Of a stretch of 5,138 bases of DNA, positions 1 through 5,138 are shown in pieces. The stretch is from Candidatus Levyibacteriota bacterium (lineage in GTDB: Bacteria > Patescibacteria > Microgenomatia > Levybacterales > UBA12049): positions 1 through 5,138 of the forward strand of contig PPGL01000100.1 of NCBI GenBank assembly GCA_003173915.1. Direction: 5' to 3'. The position numbers and the translations under genes were made by a program. The notes under the pieces are model-generated. The model was not told the DNA's origin. It was given only the letters and a program-made list of their open reading frames with translations, and searched no databases. Position 1 is the stretch's first letter, and every line of letters starts with the position of its first letter.

Positions 1-426
1 ATTTATATCACCTGTTTCCACAAGACTTCTTGCCTCTCGTAGCATTCTATCTACATTAGCCAAAAGTCCTTCTCTAATTACGTCATTAAGACCGCTTTGA
101 CGCTCAACAACATTTTCCCTATCACTATGGTCTTCAATTAAAAGTTGACTTAACTTTCCTCTTTGAGTTTCGTTTAGGCCCTCAGAAAGAGTTTTGAATG
201 CTTCTTGTCGTGGATCTGCTACTTGCTCTGCATGAGACGCATCTGGGGTTTGTACTTCTTGTGTTGGTTTATGACGCCAGACTATATCAGCAAGGGCGTT
301 CATAACTTGATTATTAGGGTTTTTTCTCATTGCATCTGCTAGCTTAATTCGTGCCTTATCAATGAGATTAGGTTGTCGTTCTGCTGGTTGAGGACCTGGT
401 CTAGGTGCTACTTCGTTCATTACCAT
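1..426 (-). CDS. Unrecognised soluble charged protein, N-terminal part (C-terminus off window)
   Basis: The frame is open from the start codon to the left edge of the window, giving 142 residues and no stop, so the C-terminus lies outside. I do not recognise the family. The N-terminus is short, proline- and glutamine-rich and probably disordered (MVMNEVAPRPGPQPAERQ). It is followed by a helical stretch (LIDKARIKLADAMRKN), a second polar linker around residues 60-75, and then amphipathic, strongly charged helices to the edge. There is no signal peptide or membrane span, so a cytoplasmic location is likely. Two in-frame ATGs exist, at 426 and 420. I chose 426 because the promoter at 436-463 predicts transcription starting about three bases upstream, making the message essentially leaderless. 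No Shine-Dalgarno sequence is present. The gene is divergent from the small plus-strand gene at 536-679. Coding status rests on the open frame, protein-like composition and strong promoter; function is unknown. Confidence 0.75.
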   Translation of the reverse strand, partial: MVMNEVAPRPGPQPAERQPNLIDKARIKLADAMRKNPNNQVMNALADIVWRHKPTQEVQTPDASHAEQVADPRQEAFKTLSEGLNETQRGKLSQLLIEDHSDRENVVERQSGLNDVIREGLLANVDRMLREARSLVETGDIN

Positions 427-430
427 ATAA

Positions 431-447
431 TTCATAGTATACATGAA
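431..447. promoter_or_regulatory. Inverted repeat over the -10 box, possible operator
   Basis: TTCAT and ATGAA form perfect 5-base arms around a 7-base centre that itself contains the palindrome GTATAC. The repeat lies on top of the -10 element of the leftward promoter, where a dimeric repressor would block polymerase. No repressor gene is visible nearby. In AT-rich DNA a repeat this short can arise by chance, so this is only a candidate. Confidence 0.3.
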
Positions 448-463
448 TACTTTGCCATGTCAA
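436..463 (-). promoter_or_regulatory. Sigma70-type promoter for the leftward gene at 1-426, giving a near-leaderless mRNA
   Basis: On the minus strand a perfect TTGACA (463-458) is followed after 16 bases by TATACT (441-436). The predicted start site is near 429, three bases before the ATG at 426. The match to consensus is 6/6 and 5/6. Assignment is by sequence only. Confidence 0.7.
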
Positions 464-473
464 TAATTTCTTC

Positions 474-502
474 TTGTGAATTTGTAATTATAGACATATA
501 CT
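474..502 (+). promoter_or_regulatory. Candidate promoter for the small plus-strand gene
   Basis: TTGTGA (474-479), a 17-base spacer, then TATACT (497-502) predict a start site near 509, 27 bases before the ATG at 536. The -10 matches 5/6 and the -35 4/6. Its -35 lies 10 bases from the -35 of the leftward promoter, so the two form a compact divergent promoter pair. Support comes from the downstream ORF and the candidate terminator. Confidence 0.45.
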
Positions 503-535
503 TTATTTGCAAAAAGCTACAATGCATAAATTGTT

Positions 536-679
536 ATGGTAACAACAAAATCTTTTTGGAATTTCTTGAATGCTACAACACAAACATCTTGGTTTAGGGC
601 ATTATCCATTGGGCTTGGGCTTGTTGGTATTGGAGTTGCTATTGCACTTGTTGGTTTTCTTCTTGTTCACGGGAGATAG
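536..679 (+). CDS. Small single-span membrane protein (47 aa), unrecognised
   Basis: This small ORF encodes 47 residues starting MVTTKSFWNFLNATTQTSWF and ending at a TAG. Residues 1-21 are polar with a few aromatics and carry K5 and R21. Residues 22-45 form one convincing hydrophobic helix rich in Gly, Leu, Val and Ile (Gly at 26, 28, 31, 33 and 40). A short HGR tail follows. The glycine spacing would suit helix-helix packing, by analogy with small membrane modulators or toxins, but no family is recognised. There is no Shine-Dalgarno sequence. Upstream lies a candidate promoter (474-502), and the stop is followed within 7 bases by a candidate intrinsic terminator (686-722), so the gene would be a self-contained transcription unit. 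Its stop codon directly abuts the convergent stop of the hydrolase gene. The alternative is a chance ORF, but the clean transmembrane pattern plus flanking signals argue for a real gene. Confidence 0.6.
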   Translation: MVTTKSFWNFLNATTQTSWFRALSIGLGLVGIGVAIALVGFLLVHGR

Positions 680-2710
680 CTACTGGCAGGATTGTCTTGA
701 GCTATCAAGCTGACTGCTTTTTATAATAACGCTAAATTGCATACTTTTTGCTTTATCGCATACATCTGTTGTTGTGCCATTGTCTGTATACTCTGCGTCA
801 AAGACAGGTTTGCCAAAGAGAATAAATTGATTAAAATCACTACAAGTCCCTTGATTAATGCATGCATCGAGAATTGCAAAATCAAAATACCCAAGTAAAT
901 CATTTACTTGATCGTTGTCGTTATGTAGTCCAATCTGAAGACCTCGTGCATGAGCCTGTCCGGCAAGCCATCTGTTGTATGCAATTTGATCGTCTGCTGT
1001 AAAAGAAAATCCCGTGTTTCTTGCATATCCATCAATACTATCAGGGTCTACTCCATCAAATCCTTTTTGTTTGCAGGTATCAAGGCGTTTTTCCATAATA
1101 CTGGCAATTGCATCTGCATTGCTAATATCGAGCCACTTATTATCTGATCCATCAACAGTACTTCCTATTGCATCGCTTGGGAAATTGGCACTGTCACTTC
1201 GTCTTGGTTCCCACATGCCAGCATTTATATAGCAAATTACCTTTGCTCCTTTTGCATGAAGGGCTGCGACTGTTGAGGCATCAGTATTTTCGTAGTCAAC
1301 ATCGTACATGTTTGCAGGAATTGTTGTATCAATTGTTCCGGTCAGTTGCCATTGCCACGGCTTGCCAATAAGACTTTCAGTTTTAGCAGAAACAGTTGGT
1401 GTACCTGTTGGAACACTTGTTTGTTGTTGTGGAGTTTGTATTTGTAGTAGTGCGCTTGGTTGTATAAACGAGCTAGGTGTTGTGATTTTTCCAACACCGC
1501 CGATAAAGAAAGGAGAAGCAACAGCTTGTCTTACTGTATCTAAAACTTCTGGTGAAGAATCAATTCGTGAATTTGCTTCGTTGCCGTTTGCTTCTTGCCA
1601 CTGCGCATGCCAAAGACTTATCGCTTTAATATTTGGATACCTATTATTTTGTAGTGCAGTAAATGTTCGCTTTAGCCAAATTGCTTTATTTCCTTTGTCA
1701 GGATTTTCTACAACTCCTGTTTCTACCACGGCAAAAGGTTTTTGTGGAAATGCTTTTAGCAGTTGTGGATATGCTTTATCCAATTTATCTGTAAACGATT
1801 GCCATGTATCATCTGTACTGAGTGCACCGTAAACGCTGAGTCCTATCCAGTCGATGTAATCATTCCCCGGATAATATGCTGCATAAGAATTCCACGATGT
1901 GTCAGGAGAAGATGGAATTGTAATATGGTAGACCCAAGTAATATTTTCCACTCCTTGTGTACGAAAAAGTTGAATAATGTGTCTATACGCAGCAATAAAT
2001 TGTTGTGGTCCATTTTTTGCGCCACCCGTATAGGTGCCATTCCAGGGTTCCCAATCTCCGTTCACTTCCGGTCCAAATTCAACCATCAAAGGTTTTGCGT
2101 ACGATTTTGCATCTTTTGCCCATTGTTTTAAAAATGAATCAAAGTCTCCTTTTGCAATGCGTTTCATCGTAAGAATTGGCTCACTTGTTGTTTCATAAAG
2201 CATACTTCGTGGCATAAGTCTGATAAAAGGAACACTGCCGTTTTTATCAATAGTAGTAACTGCTTCTTTAGGAAATGCGATTCCGTTATACCAATTGTTG
2301 GAAAAATATACCCAGAATGGTTTTTTTTGTGCAAGCGTTGCGAAGTCGTCAATTTTTCTAACTGTTACATCGTCTTCTGCATCACCTAAGTCTGGATAGG
2401 CAGAAAAATATATCCCTTTTTTTGGTGGAAGAATTTTTACACTTTTTATGTTTGCTATTGTAAACGCTGCTTTGTTTTTTGTTTGGTTTAGATACAGTAA
2501 CTTCGCCAAAAGAACTTCCCCAAGAATACATAGAAAAATTCCTAGGAAAAAAATTATTATCAAATATCGTCTTTTTAGAATGGACGCAAAAAGCATGAGT
2601 CTATGATGTTTTCTGGGCTTTTTCGAGCTGAAAGAGAAATCAATTGGTAATGCTTCGTCAAGTTCTGTAGTAAGAGGTTCTTGCACGCTCTCTTTATTGA
2701 TTGGATCCAT
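680..2710 (-). CDS. Membrane-anchored GH26-like plus GH114-like glycoside hydrolase fusion
   Basis: A protein of 676 residues, counted from the ATG at 2710. Residues 1-47 are a polar, then basic, cytoplasmic tail (KKPRKHHR). Residues 48-74 form one transmembrane helix, so the rest is probably extracytoplasmic and membrane-tethered. Residues about 100-400 resemble a GH26 TIM barrel (beta-mannanase-type). EVNGDWEPWNG (E215 onward) matches the acid/base motif and E330 in VVETG fits the nucleophile. A Thr/Gln/Pro/Ser-rich linker spans about 405-448. Residues about 450-670 match the GH114 family of endo-alpha-1,4-polygalactosaminidases: WQWQLTGTID, YDVDYEN, CYINAG, GFDGVDPDSIDGY, GLHND and a Cys pair (C617, C623) in the DACINQGTC segment. 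A TTG at 2746 would add 12 residues, but that TTG is better read as the -35 box of the gene's own promoter. The substrate is not shown by sequence; a surface or matrix glycan, perhaps with galactosamine, is an inference. The stop is TAG. Confidence 0.88.
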   Translation of the reverse strand: MDPINKESVQEPLTTELDEALPIDFSFSSKKPRKHHRLMLFASILKRRYLIIIFFLGIFLCILGEVLLAKLLYLNQTKNKAAFTIANIKSVKILPPKKGIYFSAYPDLGDAEDDVTVRKIDDFATLAQKKPFWVYFSNNWYNGIAFPKEAVTTIDKNGSVPFIRLMPRSMLYETTSEPILTMKRIAKGDFDSFLKQWAKDAKSYAKPLMVEFGPEVNGDWEPWNGTYTGGAKNGPQQFIAAYRHIIQLFRTQGVENITWVYHITIPSSPDTSWNSYAAYYPGNDYIDWIGLSVYGALSTDDTWQSFTDKLDKAYPQLLKAFPQKPFAVVETGVVENPDKGNKAIWLKRTFTALQNNRYPNIKAISLWHAQWQEANGNEANSRIDSSPEVLDTVRQAVASPFFIGGVGKITTPSSFIQPSALLQIQTPQQQTSVPTGTPTVSAKTESLIGKPWQWQLTGTIDTTIPANMYDVDYENTDASTVAALHAKGAKVICYINAGMWEPRRSDSANFPSDAIGSTVDGSDNKWLDISNADAIASIMEKRLDTCKQKGFDGVDPDSIDGYARNTGFSFTADDQIAYNRWLAGQAHARGLQIGLHNDNDQVNDLLGYFDFAILDACINQGTCSDFNQFILFGKPVFDAEYTDNGTTTDVCDKAKSMQFSVIIKSSQLDSSRQSCQ
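686..722 (+). terminator. Candidate intrinsic terminator of the small plus-strand gene
   Basis: On the plus strand GCAG (686-689) pairs with CTGC (714-717) and CTTGA (696-700) pairs with TCAAG (705-709). The tetraloop is GCTA and there is an internal loop between the two helices. TTTTT (718-722) follows at once. It starts 7 bases after the TAG at 677-679 and lies inside the 3' end of the convergent hydrolase gene. The internal loop makes it moderate rather than strong. Confidence 0.5.
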
Positions 2711-2716
2711 GACTTT

Positions 2717-2746
2717 ATCATAGGCAGGATTTTTCTGTAAGGTCAA
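2717..2746 (-). promoter_or_regulatory. Promoter of the hydrolase gene, predicting a leaderless mRNA
   Basis: On the minus strand TTGACC (2746-2741), an 18-base spacer and TATGAT (2722-2717) are followed after exactly six bases (AAAGTC) by the ATG at 2710. Counting from the -10, the predicted +1 is the A of that ATG. Each box matches 5/6. This sets the start codon and gives the last gene of the array its own promoter. It is divergent from the plus-strand promoter at 2767-2795, with 20 bases between the -35 boxes. Confidence 0.65.
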
Positions 2747-2766
2747 TAGGAGTACAATTTTGGTAT

Positions 2767-2795
2767 TTGAAAATTTATGTTTTGGAGCATATAAT
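2767..2795 (+). promoter_or_regulatory. Near-consensus promoter driving the hairpin RNA
   Basis: TTGAAA (2767-2772), a 17-base spacer and a perfect TATAAT (2790-2795) predict initiation near 2802. The score is 11 of 12 consensus bases with the optimal spacer, the best promoter match I found on the plus strand. The region is AT-rich, so chance must be considered, but a terminator hairpin starts exactly where the transcript would begin. Confidence 0.55.
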
Positions 2796-2801
2796 TAAGA
2801 T

Positions 2802-2846
2802 TGTCCGAGGGGTAATTTTCAGGGAAATTGTCTCTCGGATTTTTTT
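2802..2846 (+). ncRNA. Putative ~45-nt hairpin RNA, antisense to the 3' end of the membrane-protein gene
   Basis: The predicted transcript starts near 2802 and is almost only a stem-loop plus a U tail, with no room for an ORF. Its distal half (2819-2846) is complementary to the stop codon and last eight codons of the minus-strand gene at 2819-4564. The rest covers the first bases beyond that stop. Three of the 15 stem pairs are G-U in the plus-strand RNA and would be A-C mismatches in the minus-strand RNA, so the fold favours plus-strand transcription. Possible roles, all inference: 3'-end control of the convergent mRNA, a transcriptional road-block, or a free small RNA. The alternative is a terminator for longer antisense transcription with a chance promoter. 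Confidence 0.4.
2804..2846 (+). terminator. Strong plus-strand intrinsic terminator
   Basis: The stem pairs 2804-2818 with 2825-2839: 15 pairs, no bulge, three G-U, with TCCGAG/CTCGGA at the base and a 6-base loop. Seven T residues (2840-2846) follow directly. The T run is on the plus-strand side only. The minus-strand version has three mismatches and no U run, so it is not a good terminator for the leftward operon. Confidence 0.7.
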
Positions 2847-4564
2847 GTGATAATTTTCCCGAAAGCAGATCGTATTTTTTTTGAGTAGAACAATGGTAAT
2901 GCCAAAATAGTTAAGAAAGACAGAATGTTCCCTATTTTGCGACTTGGCGTATCCTCAAATATAATTGTTATATTATGTTGTCCCTTCGGAAGCATGGCAT
3001 CCATAAAAGCATACTCATTGGAATAAGAAAACGGAATAGGTTTGGTATCTAAATACATATTCCATCCAGGAAAATAGTGAATGAAAAACCTGACAGTAGC
3101 ATCCGATTTCCCATAAAATACGTAATTTTTTTCTATAGAACTTGTTTTCGTTTGTGATATATTTCCCTCACCTTTTAAAATTTTCACTTCACTTGTTGGT
3201 ACGGCTTGTGGTTGTGGAATTTTTTTCATGACTTTTGGAAAAAATGTTTGTTGTGGTGAATAATAACTTGATTGAAATTGCGGATCATTTACCAAATACT
3301 CTTTGGTATTAAACTGATTGGTATCAGTTACTTTCGCTTGAAGATATGGAACATACCAATAAAAAATTCCATACATAATAATGCCATATGCAATATAAGC
3401 TGCAGTTTTGTTCAAGGAATGTACAACGTATCCTCCAAGAACAGACGAAACAAATATACTCAGTGCTAGAAATCTCCACGGAAATTCAACAAATCGAAGA
3501 TATGGAATATTGTCCCACAACGGTCGCGAAAAAGATGTTGTCATAAAAAGAGACAAAATTAAAAAAACTACACAGATTCCGGCAAAGATAGCACTTTGTT
3601 GCTGCTCTTTCTTTTTTGAAAAAAATAGTGCCCAGGTACTTGTTCCAATAGCACAAAATACCAGTACCCAATGGACAATTCCTAATTGCAACGATAGCTT
3701 GTCATTACATCCTGCAACAGATAATCCATATCCCCACGTGGGTTCAAATAGTTGTGGAATACACACAAAGTGATTATGAAAATCAAATAATTTGTCTGTG
3801 TAGGTAAGTTCCATATGGACAAATTTCTGCTCGGTAATCACTGGAATAATAAAAAAGGAAATTAATAAAAGGCCGACAAGAAACGACAAAAAAGGTTTCC
3901 ACACAAAATTCTTTTTTTTCTGTTCGTATGCAAGAAAACAAATATACACAAGAATTAGTGGTGCAAACATGACAAATGTTTCAGGATGAGAAAGTGCTGA
4001 TGCGGCGATAAAAAATGAGTTCAATAAAAGATATATTTGCCTATGCGTTTTTGCAAAGCGAGTTTGACACCAGAAAATCCACGGGAAAATTGCGAGTGCA
4101 GTAAATTCTGGAAATGCTGCACGCACATAAATATCAACAATATGATACGGAGCAAAAATAAATAATAGTCCACTTGTTAGCCCTCCCAAAAATCCAAATC
4201 GTTCTTTTACAAATAAAAACATTCCAACACCTGATGCAATCCATAAAAAAAGAAGTCCAATATTCAATCCGGCACTATAAGAAAATCCGACAAGTTTGAG
4301 AATCAACATGAAGTAATAAAATCCTGGTTGATAAAAATTAAACACAGGAACATTACTTCCCGGGAAAATCCAATCAATAACGCGAACCGGAAATTGTCCG
4401 TCCAAAAAAGCATCAATAAATTTATGTATATAAATAGTATGAAGCAATGTATCATGCCCAAGAAACAGTCCATTTTGTAAAAAAGGAGGAATAAGAAAAA
4501 GTAGCAGACACAAAGAGACGACAACAAGAATCGATTTCCAAGGAATGGTGATATGGTCGTTCAT
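2819..4564 (-). CDS. PTPS-related / YfhO-like polytopic membrane protein, probable GT-C glycosyltransferase
   Basis: A protein of 581 residues. An N-terminal helix (about 12-29) leads into a loop with GHD (36-38) and H42, the acidic position typical of the GT-C fold. Next come LDGQFPVRV (54-62) and FNFYQPGFYYF (75-85). Further family-typical signatures are YVRAAFPE (146-153), LSH (191-193) and FVEFPWRFL (358-366). About ten further hydrophobic helices follow, then an extracytoplasmic domain (about 405-540) with YFPGW (497-501), and a final helix near 545-560 before a Lys/Arg-rich cytoplasmic tail. This order fits the 6-pyruvoyl-tetrahydropterin-synthase-related membrane family, a naming artefact; members resemble lipid-linked sugar transferases such as YfhO. 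The substrate cannot be read from sequence. The gene starts 32 bases after the protease stop, so co-transcription is likely. There is no Shine-Dalgarno, but the spacer is A-rich. The stop is TGA. Confidence 0.82.
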   Translation of the reverse strand: MNDHITIPWKSILVVVSLCLLLFLIPPFLQNGLFLGHDTLLHTIYIHKFIDAFLDGQFPVRVIDWIFPGSNVPVFNFYQPGFYYFMLILKLVGFSYSAGLNIGLLFLWIASGVGMFLFVKERFGFLGGLTSGLLFIFAPYHIVDIYVRAAFPEFTALAIFPWIFWCQTRFAKTHRQIYLLLNSFFIAASALSHPETFVMFAPLILVYICFLAYEQKKKNFVWKPFLSFLVGLLLISFFIIPVITEQKFVHMELTYTDKLFDFHNHFVCIPQLFEPTWGYGLSVAGCNDKLSLQLGIVHWVLVFCAIGTSTWALFFSKKKEQQQSAIFAGICVVFLILSLFMTTSFSRPLWDNIPYLRFVEFPWRFLALSIFVSSVLGGYVVHSLNKTAAYIAYGIIMYGIFYWYVPYLQAKVTDTNQFNTKEYLVNDPQFQSSYYSPQQTFFPKVMKKIPQPQAVPTSEVKILKGEGNISQTKTSSIEKNYVFYGKSDATVRFFIHYFPGWNMYLDTKPIPFSYSNEYAFMDAMLPKGQHNITIIFEDTPSRKIGNILSFLTILALPLFYSKKIRSAFGKIITKKSERQFP

Positions 4565-4572
4565 ACACTCAT
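4561..4572 (-). other. Three-codon mini-ORF overlapping the membrane-protein start
   Basis: On the minus strand ATG AGT GTA TGA (Met-Ser-Val-stop) ends so that its TGA overlaps the ATG at 4564 in an ATGA arrangement. Termination-reinitiation coupling at a gene without a Shine-Dalgarno site is conceivable. The overlap may equally be chance; nothing else supports it. Confidence 0.2.
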
Positions 4573-4596
4573 GGTAGCGTTTTTTTTATTATTTTC

Positions 4597-5138
4597 CTAG
4601 GAGTTTTGTTTTATAGAATATTCGCTCTTTAATAATTGTATTTCTTGTTGCAATTTATCAAAGATTGTTTGCTTTTTACACACACGCTGTAACTCTGTTA
4701 TATCTTGGTTTGTTGGAGATAGACTGGTGTTAGTTTGCGCAAACATAATGGCATTTGGATTTGTTACATGTTGCATCCCAAGTGCGTGTCCCATTTCATG
4801 TGCCAGCGTGTGGACGAATTCGTCATGTCCATGATTGTAATAGATAGTAATTTTAGGAGGCATATTTGGGTCATACAGTCCTTCTTCTGGCTTGTATTGT
4901 GTTACGTTATCAAGGGAATCTACTGTTTGATTGAGTTGTCCCACCTGTCCATTATATGAATCTGTTGCACGATTGAGAGACTGTGCCATTTGGTTGAGAT
5001 CTGCTGCTTCTTGCTTTAAATCTTGTTGCTCTGCAATAAGCTTATCATACACATCTTTTGGTGCTCCTCCTCTACTGTTCCAATAGGCAATTTGACTATT
5101 AAGATCTGCCATTCGTGTTTGAAAATCATGCGCTTTAT
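4597..5138 (-). CDS. Coiled-coil metzincin (matrixin-like) zinc metalloprotease, C-terminal part
   Basis: The frame stays open to the right edge, giving about 180 visible residues; the N-terminus is missing. Residues upstream of the internal ATG at 5112 (KAHDFQTR) continue the same helical pattern, so that ATG is probably not the start. Counting from it, residues 1-72 are Gln/Asn/Leu-rich with heptad-like spacing, probably coiled coil. KITIYYNHGHDEFV then leads into the zinc site HEMGHALGMQH (105-115), a full HExxHxxGxxH in which three His bind zinc and E106 is the general base. NAIMF with M123 fits the Met-turn. This is the metzincin signature, closest to matrixins. A second short helical segment (about 148-168) ends the protein. 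A signal peptide or anchor would be expected off the window, with action on extracytoplasmic proteins; that is inferred. It precedes the membrane-protein gene by 32 bases and is probably in the same operon, whose promoter is not in view. The stop is TAG. Confidence 0.85.
   Translation of the reverse strand, partial: KAHDFQTRMADLNSQIAYWNSRGGAPKDVYDKLIAEQQDLKQEAADLNQMAQSLNRATDSYNGQVGQLNQTVDSLDNVTQYKPEEGLYDPNMPPKITIYYNHGHDEFVHTLAHEMGHALGMQHVTNPNAIMFAQTNTSLSPTNQDITELQRVCKKQTIFDKLQQEIQLLKSEYSIKQNS

Noticed and set aside
373..597. A 74-residue plus-strand ORF over the start of the unknown gene
   Set aside because: It runs antisense through the better-supported leftward gene and its promoter, is rich in Cys, Ile and Tyr, and overlaps the small membrane gene in another frame.
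1308..1832. A 174-residue plus-strand ORF inside the hydrolase region
   Set aside because: It is antisense to the GH26/GH114 coding sequence, Cys- and Ser-rich without recognisable motifs, and has no promoter or start context.
2539..2548. TTCCTAGGA repeated at 2540 and 4594
   Set aside because: A nine-base match, one copy in coding sequence for a membrane helix and one over a stop codon; chance in AT-rich DNA is likely.
2742..2821. Use of genetic code 25 (TGA as glycine), known in some candidate phyla
   Set aside because: Long genes lack in-frame TGA, and reading through the TGA at 2819-2821 adds only seven residues of no evident value. The standard code explains everything.
2804..2839. The hairpin as terminator of the leftward membrane-protein operon
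   Set aside because: On the minus strand the stem has three A-C mismatches and is followed by CAATCTTAATT, not a U run.
4570..4579. Leaderless-type -10 (TACCAT) six bases before the membrane-protein ATG
   Set aside because: The spacing is right but the box matches only 4/6 and there is no -35 at 16-18 bases. Co-transcription with the protease gene is simpler.
5110..5112. ATG at 5112 as the start of the metalloprotease
   Set aside because: The frame stays open to the window edge with the same polar helical character, and a protease of this type needs an export signal that is not seen after 5112.

Overview
The window reads as part of a compact, AT-rich bacterial genome. The protein-coding starts that can be judged lack Shine-Dalgarno sequences. 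Two genes have a sigma70-type -35/-10 pair that would start transcription at, or within a few bases of, the initiation codon, which implies leaderless mRNAs. The standard genetic code fits: TAG and TGA act as stops and no long gene needs an in-frame TGA. Low GC, leaderless starts, tight packing and large envelope proteins suggest a Candidate Phyla Radiation (Patescibacteria) type organism. That is an inference from style; the window holds no marker gene.

Layout from left to right. At 1-426 (minus) lies the N-terminal part of an unrecognised, charged, mostly helical soluble protein, with a strong promoter at 436-463. Divergent from it, at 536-679 (plus), is a 47-residue single-span membrane protein missed by length cutoffs. 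It has its own candidate promoter (474-502) and a candidate intrinsic terminator (686-722). Its stop codon directly abuts the stop codon of the next gene. At 680-2710 (minus) is a membrane-anchored two-domain glycoside hydrolase, GH26-like followed by GH114-like, with a promoter (2717-2746) whose predicted start site is the A of its ATG. At 2767-2846 (plus) a near-consensus promoter is followed at once by a terminator hairpin with a U tail. The predicted product is an RNA of about 45 nt, antisense to the 3' end of the next gene. At 2819-4564 (minus) is a polytopic PTPS-related/YfhO-like GT-C-fold membrane protein. At 4597-5138 (minus, N-terminus off the window) is a coiled-coil metzincin protease.

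Taken together, the minus-strand genes look like a cell-surface module. A secreted or surface zinc protease is followed 32 bases later by a probable polyprenyl-sugar-dependent glycosyltransferase, and then by a surface-tethered enzyme that could cut or remodel a glycan, possibly one containing galactosamine. The promoter in front of the hydrolase shows it can also be expressed on its own. The two plus-strand units, the mini membrane protein and the tiny hairpin RNA, are the least explained parts of the window.
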